From: Piscicola geometra
Lineage: Eukaryota; Annelida; Clitellata; Hirudinida; Piscicolidae
Assembly: GCA_943735955.1 (NCBI GenBank)
Contig: OX030958.1
Span: 10,591,626 to 10,655,625 of the forward strand
DNA: 64,000 bases
Direction of reading: 5' to 3'
Position numbers and translations under genes: made by a program. Within the stretch, counting starts at the first letter, position 1. Each line of letters starts with the position of its first letter. Below are positions 1-11,170 of the stretch, piece by piece. A model generated the notes under the pieces. The model ran no database searches. It saw only the letters and a list, made by a program, of their open reading frames with translations, and was not told the DNA's origin.

Positions 1-43
1 CTAAAGAAGCATAGTAAAAAGACTATACACGCCAGCAACTGAC

Positions 44-1244
44 CGAAGTGACCAGTATATTCTCTGGCTTGAGGTCCTGGTGGATGATGTGCTTGCAGTG
101 CAGAAAGTGAATTGCGATTGCGAGGTTGTGCCACAATCGTAATGTAACGTGCAGTGGAATTGACTCTTCTTGGTATAATTGCAGGAGATTCTTTAGGCCT
201 ATCTCTGTAACTATCACTAGATGACCTGAGAAAAAGATTAAAAAACATTTTTATTCTTTTTTTTCTAGTTTAGTTTTATAATATTATTTTCAGTGCCTTG
301 AAGTGCCCACCTCTGGAGGGATCGTCCCACCTGGGCACTGCAGCCACTCCATACACCTGCACCACTGTACGCATGATGGGGTCCTTTGCAAGGCTGTGTG
401 TGTGTTTTTTTTATGAGTGTGAGTGTGTGTTTTGAAGTGAATAGTTTAGTAATAGTTTAGTAGGGTGTTAGTGGAAAGTCGGAATGTGATATATGATAAA
501 AGCTATGTGAAGAAGTAATAAGTAGATCAAAATCTCAAGATTAAAAACTTCAAAATCGCATGAAACTCTCACCAGAGCAGTTCAAGTTCATGCAGGGCGA
601 CATCTAGATTATCTTCGGTGCTGTTGAGGACGGTCTTGACAGCAGCATCCACTGGCATGTTGTTGTAGCAGACCCTGCACCTCTGCACCACACCTTCTGC
701 TCCCTTGCCGAGGATCGGTCCATATTGAATGTCCGTGTGGTCGAATACATGCAGGCTTATGTTTTTCTGGGTTTTGATTTAGGGGTTAGTTATGAATGGA
801 GTTTATAAATGGATTTTTATGTAGAATAAATGTTTACAAATGTGGTTATTGTTTCTTAAACTTTAAAAAAATGTGTTTTGTAGAACTAACTTTATGAAGT
901 AATCTAAAACATTAAAATATATAAGTTCCTTACCCTATTTAGTTTATTTATCAACTGTTTAATTTTCCTTTCTAAAATTCCAATTTCTAATGTCTGAGAA
1001 AGAGGGACCTGAATGGGAACTGATATGTGTAATTAAATAATAAAATTTGTGAAAAAACTTAACAATTATAATGAAAACATCAATTTAACATACGGATTTT
1101 AGTTTCTTCAGGCTTTTTAGCAAACTGGTCATAAAATGAGGAAGAAGAATTTTCATCTACCGGCAAGTTAGCTTCCAAAGAGTTAAACTTAATTTTTTCT
1201 AATTTCTTTGATAAATCATCAAAAACTCTTTTAACTAATGCCAT
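44..1244 (-). CDS. protein kinase, N-terminal 232 codons in five exons (3' part outside window)
   Basis: Five minus-strand exons join with matching phases: 1094-1244 (start ATG, in-frame TAA just upstream, donor GTATGT), 934-1019, 573-766, 311-393 and 44-225 (donor GTCAGT). The N-terminus (about residues 1-80) is charged and may be helical. The kinase domain starts near residue 90. The P-loop is GKGAEGVV at 99-106, the ATP-binding lysine is in DAAVK (K123), the helix-C glutamate is probably E139, and the hinge is VIVTEIG at 175-181. The catalytic loop IIHQDLKPENIL spans 218-229, with D222 and N227 present but Gln for the usual Arg of HRD, so it is a non-RD kinase. The DFG segment, activation loop and C-lobe lie left of the window. 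The general look (VQVYGVA, DLKPENILV) suggests a tyrosine-kinase-like/RIPK-type serine-threonine kinase. That family call is a guess; that it is a kinase is secure. Confidence 0.88.
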
Positions 1245-1510
1245 TTATATTAAAATCAAATATTACGCATATACCTATATTACGAAGAAATCTAGCATGT
1301 TTTGATAATCATAATGGCCGAGCCCGCGTTTACCATTTAAAATGAGGGTTATACTGAGTAAGTATTTTCATTAAATTTCATAATTATCAATAATTGGTTG
1401 TTCAAAAACGGTTCTTTTTAAAATTAATTCAAATACTTTATTTATCAGAGAAGTTCAAATCCAAATTGTTTAATGGTAGTCAACAGCATCTTTTTCAGCT
1501 TGCTTAAAGG

Positions 1511-2066
1511 CTAAAGTTCATCGTCGAATTGAGTGGGTGAATATTTTTTCACAATGTGTGCTTTCGTCTCGAAAGCCTCAGAGCTGCATAATGGGCAGGT
1601 GGCTTGATTTCATCGAGCGATGTTCAGCGTCTTTACCTGGATTCGTGCCGTGAAGGCGAACAGTTGAATCGGATTCAATATTGAAAAAGAAAGCTGTCAA
1701 ACACTCGGCACTTCATGCCAACAAAGTAGTTCAATCTTCGCATGGAAGTTCTAACCAGATAAGATGTTTTGGAAAAAACATGCTGCTGGGTGTGATGTGA
1801 TGGTTTTATTAAGAGGGAATCAAACAACTCAGCATAATTTGGCAGTAGCTTGGCTGTAGCCTCTTATCGACGAAGGTACGAGATGGGATGTGGATGAGGA
1901 TCGGGAGCCATGTTGCTTGAGTAAGGCGTGTTGTTCCAGTGATGATGCGCATTGACGTTTTATGTTGCACGTCATCTAGCCCAGTGTAAGATTCTCTGAA
2001 CCAAACTGGAGATCAGTTCTCACCTGCCGAGTAACACAACGCAAGTGTTTGTTTCCCATGTGAACT
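1511..2066 (-). pseudogene. decayed non-LTR retrotransposon (LINE) reverse-transcriptase C-terminal relic
   Basis: The minus strand translates, with stops and frameshifts, to a recognisable end of a LINE polyprotein. A block like LALCYSAGEN-stop-SPVWFRESYTG is followed by LDDVQHKTSMRIITG and TRLTQATWLPILIHIP. This matches the familiar arrangement of metazoan LINE ORF2 proteins: an AEYCxPVW block, then VDxxLNxxMRxITG, then TPxxWLPxLxxIxP. Further on, FETKAHIVKKYSPTQFDDEL-stop at 1511-1570 resembles the terminal HIVxxCPLTxFxGGL block. A TGA replaces the expected Cys codon and the middle portion is out of frame, so the copy is dead. It lies just upstream of the kinase start codon, in the same orientation. 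I name no clade with confidence. Confidence 0.72.
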
Positions 2067-2639
2067 CGATGTATTTAATTGTGGAGAAATAGTTAAATGG
2101 TTTCAATTTTCCAGCGTGGAAACACTTCCAATGGTTTAAGCACCAATGCAGCATGTCATCTGTATCATAGTCTCAAGGTATCACCAAACTCCATACACTT
2201 GATTCGTTTTTTAAAACTTTTAAAATGCCACAAAAGAAGGTTTTCTCTTATTAAATCAGATTCGAAATATTTTTGTATTTACCATGGACACTCTGTCTTC
2301 TATTTGAAATAAATAATCGCAAACTGAAAATGAATAAATAACCATTACAAGTTTCCAACATGTCCGTCAAAATATCACATACTAAGTGAACTAAATTTAC
2401 TACCAGAAGAAAAGAAACGAAAATTTAAGGGAACTTCATTAGAAACAATATGTATAAATCACAGTGATTCGTTTTGGTAAACACTATCAACTCAAAATGT
2501 TTGTTTTTAAAATTAGTTTATTTTAAATTTAAAATATTAACGGACTGATGAAAGGATGTGCATTATAACATATGTTCAGTGATTAACCTCAAGGTTAACT
2601 TGAAAGTCAAATTTTCTTTTCAAATTCTTTACCGGAATA

Positions 2640-2775
2640 ACGTTTTGGTGTCCAGCTATTAGCAGCTAGATCGGCTACTGGCAAAACACTTGGCGTTTAT
2701 CTCACTTGCGTGGGTTCGATTTCTACCGTTGCCGAAGGGCGTCGATGTTCCAGAAGAGGCCTGCATTTCATGAAA
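2640..2775 (+). repeat. tRNA-like SINE remnant or tRNA pseudogene
   Basis: A GC-richer island in AT-rich DNA. It contains a box-B-like element (GGGTTCGATTTC, near 2703-2715) about 48 bp downstream of a box-A-like stretch (TAGCAGCTAGATCGG, near 2659-2673). That is the spacing of an internal RNA polymerase III promoter. The segment between them (CACTTGGCGTTTATCTC) resembles an anticodon arm. A non-tRNA segment of about 60 bp follows, ending in an A-rich stretch. I could not fold a proper cloverleaf, so this is a decayed SINE head or tRNA pseudogene rather than a working tRNA. Confidence 0.42.
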
Positions 2776-2789
2776 AGAAAAAGTAGAGA

Positions 2790-5700
2790 ATAACATTGAA
2801 GTTACCTTACAGATTACGGGAGTAAAGTATTTCATCGATGAATCAAAAATTAAATGGAAAGTTAAATTGTTACTAACGTTTTAGCAGATTTTCAGTTTGG
2901 TGCCCAGTTTGAGCGTAATAGAACGAGGCATAATCACAATTCCCTAGCTTTCCAATGGAGCCTCTCCATACATATTGAAAAAGCGTTCTATCACTTTCAA
3001 GAAGCCGCAAGTGCTACACAGGAGAGAGTAGAAAGTTGTCTTCCTATGTCCTCATATTCTCGAATATTTCATCTGCTTTGATGAGAAGTGCCTAATATAA
3101 AAAGAAATGGTAATATAAATAAAAATGAAAAGACAAATTATTTTTATCTTTTTAAACTAACTATAGTTTTTAAAAAGTCTAATATAATAGTTAATTTTGA
3201 TTTTTAAACATCGCTTAGCTTTTTGAATGACTATGAACTTGATGCTTATTTAAAAATCTAAAAAGCGTAAATTACCTTAGTCCTAGTTTGTTAAAAATAT
3301 TCTCTAGTGATTCTGAGGTTACTGATATTTCCCACACACTCTGGCAGACGTGACTTAAATCACAATAATGATGTGATAACAAGACCTTACTGAGGGAATT
3401 AGGCACGGCATTAATCAAGGTTCAGCGTGCCTCTGTATTTTTAAGGCGTTAAGATGCTTTGGTAAGTTTTGTACTTAAATGGAGTACATTATTCAATAAT
3501 TAAGTCTTAATTTGAGTCAGTTGAAAACTTTTTAATGAATTAACGTCCAATTTGAAAATTTTAATTCCAGAAAATCTCGAAAAAGCAATAAATTTTTCTT
3601 TCGAGTACAAAATCCTTACATACCATGTAATGAAAAACTCGATAACAAATGTATCAGATATATAAATGGGTATATATATTTGCATGTATATAAAATGTGC
3701 TTCACAGTAAAATTATAAAATCTAGATAATATTTAATAATCTAATCAGTCTGACGATTGTCTACATGTTTAAGTGATGCCTATATTTAAAATGTAATGGT
3801 GTGTAATCAACTATGCATGAATGTATCTACTTAAACTTTCAATAACGCGATTTAAACAATTAAAAGACTAATTTACTATTTTCCATTAGTGCCAATTCGT
3901 GGGAATACTATTGATTATCATTTGAAAGATGTGTGCTTAAAATTCCTATCAACTAATGCACCAACGCGTAACCAAAAGTGGCTAGATGGGATGGTGGGAG
4001 TGGTAATAGCAAACCAGTGGTCTTCACATGGTCTTCGTGGCTGCAATGATTCCAACTCGCCAAAACAGTTGGAGTATTTATGAAGTTTGCTGCATGAGGC
4101 TATAAAGTTAATGCTACAGAGTTTTATTCATTCTTAACTGCAATAATGTGACTTTGGGCATTTTAATTTTGGGTATACAGTAACATAAAAATGTCATTAA
4201 TGATAAATTATAGCTACTAACTATATTTCAAAATACGAATTGTAATTTATAAGAAAATGACGTCTTTATTTAGATTATGCGAATGATTAATCACCTTAGT
4301 TATTTAATAAGATTTTCTTAAATCGGTTAATTAATGTCAATATTCATTTTAAAAAATTATTGAAATTATTAATATTTTCAATGAACAGTTGCAATTATGT
4401 TCAAAAAGTTAACATGGAAAATCAGAATATTTCTCAAACGTGTAAGTCTACATTAAAATCGCCGGTTACGTGTATAAAACAGTTGTGAATACGCTTTGAA
4501 AAGCATAAAATTTGCCTTAACGGCTGTATAAAAATCCTTTTTAATTTATTATATCAAATGATACATAATGGATGTTTAAAAACAAAATCGAATAAAAATA
4601 ATCAGTAAAACTATTATTATTTGATCTTTTACCAATAAATTAAATTCGGGTTGTTTTCACAAGCGAAATATACTGATGAAGGATTTAATAATTAAAAAGA
4701 AATATTACAATATCTTGTGTGTTTGTGTCTGTTGTCTGTGTGCTTATGGTGTTAATGAAGTAAGTTAATCGATGTGTATAGAAAAGATATTGAAGATATT
4801 AAGATGTCAAATTGATGAAAACCTCATTCTATATGTTGCCTATTAGCTTAAATCGCGAAAAATCGTATTAACTATTAGGTGTAGAAAGTGATTTGAAAAG
4901 ATGAAAGTTTAGAACACTTCATGATTTTAAAGTATGTAATATTATGTTTTGAAATTCTATAAAAAGTGTTCAAAATGCGTAAAAACAAATGCTTTGAAAG
5001 CTTATTCATGTTTATACTTCTTTGTGATTCTAAATAGTCCTTAATCAATCATTATTTCATTCGAACCGATTGCCAACTCATTAAAAGTAAACTAAAGAAA
5101 GAAAGAAATGAAGAGATTCAAATACGAATGGAAGAGGTTTCATATGAAGTTTGTCGAACAAAACGACTGGAAAATAAAATGAAAACCAAAATAGGAAAAC
5201 ATGAAAAGAGGCCAAACATAAGTTCGACACGAAAAGAATGAATTACTCGAAAATTTGGCGAAAAAGATTTTTACAAGTTGTATCTAAGAAAACAAAATAA
5301 ACTTACATACATTATAAAAGACTAATGTGCATCCCTCATTCATAGATCATCGTGATTAGGAACATGTAATCGCAATCGTTTAACGAACGCCCAATGTATT
5401 AGTTCCTATTGGTATTTATAATTGTGAATCTAAATATAATATGGTATAAATTTATATCACCGATTATTTTCAGCAATATAAATGAAATTAAGAAAAACAA
5501 TTAGTTGAAGTAATATTTAGCTTTTCTGTTTTTTAATTACTTGGAAAGAATAGTTTGTCAATTGAAAACAAGGATGTTTAGCGGTAAATGGTGAGATGTG
5601 AACGCGGTCTACTTTAATTTAATTTGCATTATTTCCGAAAAGTAAGATGATTTGTTTTTCTTTTAACTAATCAAAACCGAAAAAACAGTTTAGTTAATAA

Positions 5701-8700
5701 ATGTCAAAAATTTGGTTTTGAAATATGTTATTAATTAATATTGTGAATAATGTCATCAATTGAATTTATTTTTCAGAACTGTCTTTTAAAAACCTTGTGT
5801 TTATTGAAAAGGATGATGAATGAAACTTAAAAACAGAAGTAGCCAAAACCATGTTGAAATGTGAACATATCACCAAAAACCGAAAGTTACAAAAAACCCT
5901 TAAAATAAAATAAGATGATAGTACATAGAGACAGAAAACAGAAGTATAAACGAATGACTTTCATACGCTTCATGTGGGTTTGATACATTTTCAGTCTAAA
6001 AATGTTGGCATGAATTTATCAAAAATATATTTATCCACTTTTTAACAATTTTAAACAGTAACATTACAAATATTTGTATCATTAGAAGTAATTAATCAAT
6101 GATTCAACAACAATTTTATTTATAAAAAAAAATTTACATATGACTTTTCATATTTAGATTAAAGCTTAAGTTTATACTAGAAATATTTAATATACTTAGT
6201 GAATTATACAGATAAAGTTGTATATATAAAACAGTAATTAAGATTGCGGTTTATAAACACTTATCAATATACAATGTTGAAAAGTTCAAAAATTCTAACA
6301 GGAAAACAACACCACATTTGAAGGGTTTATGAAACTTCCAGAACTAACAATCGATAATAGATGTAAATTACAATACTAGTATATATAATTTCAAAATAAT
6401 AACAACAACAACAATGATAATTCTAACAATAAATAGTAATTATGATAGTTAACAACAACAAAATAAATACAGATAGTTATAATAATGAAATTAAAATGTA
6501 CTAAAAAATTAGGAAAATAAAATACAAATTTCGAATGATCAAGGGAAATGATACTGCTGATTTGACACTGTTTAACAATGCTGATATAGTACAAAAAAGT
6601 TAATACAATAATTTTACTTCCATTGAATTAATATATAAAAAGAACATACTAATGGCATCAGACAGGACGCTCAAGATATACAAAACCACGAATAGTAAGG
6701 AATAGATACACAACGCTTGACATGTATCTACAAAATGACCTTGACACCAAATGATTTCACTAACAACCACAACAACAATGATAAAAATAACAGTCTTATG
6801 ATATTAACAATAAAGATTCACAATAATAAAAGTGTAATAAAAATTGTAAGTATAATAGTAAAATCAAATAATATACAGTTTTATTCATATACATCTATAC
6901 TAATTCTATTTCTATTAATAATAATAATATCAATAATTGAATTACAAAGCATCTCTAAGACTTTATTTTAGGATAGTTAAATTGGGTGCTGGTATGGATT
7001 GAGTATGCTGGACGTTAAATTTAGGGATAGCTTTATACAATTTATAAAATAAATGCTGGATTGAAACATTGAATGTCAAGAAAGTTATCTATTTAATTAG
7101 GGCGACTCAAACTGATCCTTTAAATCTTTTACCTTTTAGATATATTTATATTTATTTGTATTGTTATTTATTAAGTATTTTGACGAGTGACACTTTCATG
7201 AATCTATCAATAGAAGACCAATAACCTTTCTGAAATGAAAACTTTTACATTTTCTATCATTTAGCCACTAAACAAATATAATACAATCTGCAAGGTTTAA
7301 TTAGTTTTGTATAATTTGAGAAGATTAACAAAACCAACTAGGAAATATTTTAACGGAGTTATTCTAAGTGAAAAAATATTTCTCATTTATTTACTTATTT
7401 AATTTTACTAGTTTTCAAATTTGTGGACTTAACGTCTTTTTAGCGGCATGTTTTTGCAACACGTAGGCCTATAATCGCTAAAGAAACCAGTTCGTTCAAA
7501 TAAAAACGCTTGTACTCATAATATTAATTTGCAGAGGCAACACTTGAGGATTTACGAGATTAGAGCCACTGAGTCTAACCTCCTCAGCATGACTTACAAA
7601 AAAATACTAAAAATCCTACACACAATGATAAAAGAAAATATATTAAAAATTAAAATATTATAAGTAACAAGTTTTCAAACAACTGAGTAGACCCACGTAG
7701 CCAACTTGTGGAAAAGAGAATTATTTCGTTTAAAAAAAGCACGTAAAACTAAGTAAATGGCTTTTATGAACGGAAATGACTGATTTAAAATTCAATTTAC
7801 TGCCTCCGGGTCTACAATCTGTTGATCACGGTAGCGGCGTAATTTCGCTTGCGTAATTACATGTCCGATGTATGTACCTTAGATTTACATGGTAAAATTC
7901 TTGTCTGCATTAATTTTGAATATTTAAATGAAAAAAAATTAATTTAATTTGAATAAATAAATGTTTGAACTTATTTTACTTAAACTTTTAATTTTTTTAT
8001 TTAGATAAAAACAAAAAAAACGTTGAATAATGCCTCTCTCACAAATCTACAACTCTTTTCTTCCAGGGTCAATAAAATTACTCGTCTAATTTTATGTACC
8101 CTTTAACTTCTTTATGTGCCAGTTTAAAATAAAATAATTCTTTGGCATATATTCACAAACATACCAAAGTAATCGTATGCATAAATGTTTATATAACTAC
8201 TTTTTTATTAAGAAAATAAAATTCAAAGAAGTTTTTCTGGCTTTTGATGTTGCGGAATTTACGTTAAAATAAGAAAAAAACTTCTTACTTTTAAAGAACT
8301 CAGTCTAATTGAAAATAATTAAATTTATTTAGTCTTTTTTGAATATATTTTAAAACTCAAATGCTTTTGTTTAAAAAAGGAAAAAAATTTTTTTTATCAT
8401 AAAGATTAAAATAAGTATCTTTTTTTTCTAAGCTTGCCAAGTTGTTATAATTGGCACTTAAACCCAAAAATCTAAGAAAGTGCTAGAGTTAAAAGTTCTT
8501 ATATAAGCACTTGTGCATATATTCACGCATACAATAAAACAAAAACATAACCTTATAGTTCTATAAAAAAAGTTACATTGTTTATAGAAGAAGGAACGGT
8601 AATAAACACTCTTATGGCACTTAAGATGAAAAGAGCTGAATGCTAGGCTGCTCAAACATTTTTTGTATGCATTGGAGTATTGCCTTTTGTGTTTTAATCT

Positions 8701-10230
8701 GATTTTGGTTTGTGGGCTAGATTGAAAGAAAAATAGAGGGTTCTAAAAGAGTTACTTTTTTGAGTTAGGAGTGGAAGAATAGAATTGATTTTTTTATTGT
8801 GAGATAAAAAAGCTGAGTTTTGCTAGTGGATTTTAATAAAATAAAAAAAACTAAAAAAAGACTTTTTTTAAAATTTCCGATTGAAATTTATTTTTGTGGC
8901 ATTTTTTTATAGACCAAATGTCTTACCGATAGATTCATGAATGCATCAGAGTCAGAGTTGTCTACCTCATTAAATTTTGTGAGAAACCCTTAGAATATTA
9001 TATTAGATATAATTTATAATCAATAATTTTTACCTAGTCATATTAATAATAAAATCAAAATACTAAACATTAGTGTTAAAACTTTAAGAACACAAAAAAA
9101 ATAATTTACTGAACTATCTGAATAGAAGAAAAACGACATGCAAATAGGAGTAAGATTTTGCATATGAGATAAGGGTGAATAAAGAAAAGTTAACAATTTA
9201 TATGAAGAAAATTGCTTTCAACGTAATATTTAAAAATGAAACATTAAAATTTCTATTTTAGTTAATAAGAAATAAATTTTGAAATCGAAGGAAATGGCAA
9301 TTGAACAAGTTTGAAACCGAAAAACCTAAATCGGGCACGTAGTTTTGAATTTATTACAGGCACCACATGATTTTTGAAAAATAAAATTCTATACAAAATA
9401 AAAAACAAATTCATAAATTTAATTAAATCTCGACTTAAGAAACCACAAATTCGAACATTATGGTGAAAATGACTTAATTATAAAACGATGAATTTTTTTC
9501 GTTTTTCATCTTATACAATGAATATATTTTCAAACTATTAAATGATTTCAAACCATTTTATGAGTTATTTTAGTTCAAATAATATGACCTTTAATGTAAT
9601 AGCGATCGATACCATATAAATTCAAATAGCCATTAAAACAGTAATAATTATAAAGTTTGAGAATCTTGTTATAGGAAAGATTCAGAAATGTTCAATGGTT
9701 GATTGTATTTGATGAAAAATTACACATTGCTCTAAATCACGTCTTTTCCTAGAAATATCAATATATATAAAAAAAACAATCGTTATTAAATTGAGAAAAA
9801 AAAGTACATAACATTTTATTAATATTTGAAATAAGATTTTTCGAAAATAAATATTATTTTAGGATAATAATAATTCAAATACGTCTATAAAAAGGATAAC
9901 AACTAATTAATTAAATGTTAAAAATAAACTATATAAGTAAGAGTAAAAAAAGTAAGAAAAGTAAAACACTTATAAATTCATTTGAAATAATTAAAATTTC
10001 AATATTTATAAATTCAACACTGAACATATATTAATACTAATCTGATACCAAATACGAAATATAATTATGTCATTTGAAGTGTATTTAAATTTTTGAAAAT
10101 ACTTTTATCGATTTAGTAACCATTTTACTTAGATGTTTTAGTTGAAGAATTTTTCTGATAACATTTAATGGTTTCAGTACGACCAGCAGGCAATTGTTGG
10201 TATAATCGACGTTACCTACTCAATAATTTT
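2790..10230. other. AT-rich noncoding stretch, no supported gene
   Basis: Long A/T-rich sequence dense in stop codons on both strands. The only richer islands are 3889-4130, which has a 64-codon plus-strand reading frame of no recognisable family, short blocks at 7440-7600 and 7800-7870, and AAC/AAT-rich trinucleotide stretches at 6395-6480 and 6755-6935. It probably separates the kinase promoter from the genes to the right. I see nothing else in it. Confidence 0.6.
6395..6935. repeat. two interrupted AAC/AAT trinucleotide-rich blocks
   Basis: Positions 6395-6480 and 6755-6935 hold interrupted AAC, AAT and ATA triplet runs, such as AATAATAACAACAACAACAA near 6396. Both open short Asn/Ile-rich frames that look like by-products of the repeat. 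No coding role is supported. Confidence 0.5.
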
Positions 10231-10239
10231 ATTTGAGTT

Positions 10240-10480
10240 TTATTCTCTCTTTACTGCGTGTTCAACTTCGAAATTGTGTTTTTCTATCCGGCGATCATTG
10301 AAGTTATTAGTTTCCTGGGCCCATGTTTTTGTTACCTTGGAAGAGAGAAGGCGATTCCTTGGAGATTCATTGTGTTGAGGTGTTGTCTCTTGCTTTGAAG
10401 GAGGAACGAATGGTATTTCAAATGAGTTTTTCTTTTCAATTGTATTAAAATTCAATTCAGTTAGAAAAGTTTTAAATCTT
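10240..10480 (-). CDS. unassigned exon-like open frame (no known family)
   Basis: A minus-strand frame of about 80 codons with a mixed, non-repetitive composition unlike the AT-rich noise around it. It contains FEIPFVPPSKQETTPQH, NESPRNRLLSSK and TWAQETNNFNDRR, and ends at TAA at 10240. No ATG suits the start. A possible internal exon of 96 nt (10336-10431, phase 0 at both ends) is bounded by GAAAAG, with a CTAAC branch-like motif upstream, and by an AAG|GTAACA donor. Read through instead, it would be a terminal exon, with AATAAA motifs overlapping and just after the stop. I recognise no domain. It may be a short exon of a gene otherwise unseen, or chance. Confidence 0.3.
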
Positions 10481-10838
10481 ATTTAAAGTAAAATTTATTT
10501 ACTTTTAGTTAATATAAAAGACATGGTTAATTTTAATTACCAATAAACTAGAATAAAAAACATACATAAAAGTTTACTAAGCTAAAACATAAAGACCTTT
10601 TAATAACTACCGGTCAGTTTCTAATAATGTACATGAAAAACGTACAAACGTGTGTATATATATATTTGTGGATATATGTTTTCATATGTTTTCTAAATCA
10701 TAAATATAGTGTAAATGATTATATATCTTCAAAGTGTGTATAGAAGAGTAATAAAATAATTACGTAGGATGAAATAATCTAAAGAACTTTGTTGACTCAA
10801 TCTATCTTAGGTCCATCTTGTTTTTTTTGTGTTTTTTT

Positions 10839-10844
10839 TTTATT
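10839..10844 (-). terminator. possible polyadenylation signal after alternative mbl exon
   Basis: AATAAA on the minus strand, about 35 nt beyond the TGA of the proposed distal muscleblind exon. The hexamer is common in such AT-rich DNA, so its position is the only support. Confidence 0.25.
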
Positions 10845-10878
10845 TAAAAATAATATTTTGTTGTTGTTTTTATATCTT

Positions 10879-10919
10879 TCAGTATCTTTGAATGGTGCTT
10901 GCTTGCATGGACCCGGAAA
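10879..10919 (-). CDS. mbl: possible alternative terminal exon of muscleblind
   Basis: The minus strand has a good acceptor (ACATTTTTTACATTTCAG) followed by a short GC-richer open segment. Exon 20586-21000 ends in phase 1 if its GTGAGT donor is used. Joining it here completes ATT and reads ISGSMQASTIQRY-stop, an unusually protein-like tail for so AT-rich a setting. The phase match, acceptor and following AATAAA agree with each other. The junction spans about 9.7 kb and is not proven. In phase 0 the same acceptor reads a longer, less convincing Lys/Asn-rich frame. Confidence 0.38.
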
Positions 10920-11170
10920 CTGAAATGTAAAAAATGTTAATTATTAAAGCTTCTTTAAATAATTGAGCGGTTAATCTATAGCAAAAAAAGCACAAACGCA
11001 TTTGGATCTTTAAAACCTATGTATATTGATATATAAACAATTACCAAGAAATGAAAATATCTAAAGAGGAAAACACAAGGATGGAATGGAACCAGCTTAG
11101 ACAGATAGGGCTTTTGATTGAGCTCATTCCTTCTCGCAGCCATGCATGCAAATATTGAATAATAAAACAA

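Noticed and set aside
3889..4083. 64-codon plus-strand frame in a richer island
   Set aside because: No ATG start, no recognisable domain and no donor. It may be a repeat fragment, but I could not match it.
6391..6971. Ile/Asn-rich frames at 6391-6594 and 6717-6971
   Set aside because: By-products of AAT/AAC triplet-rich noncoding DNA.
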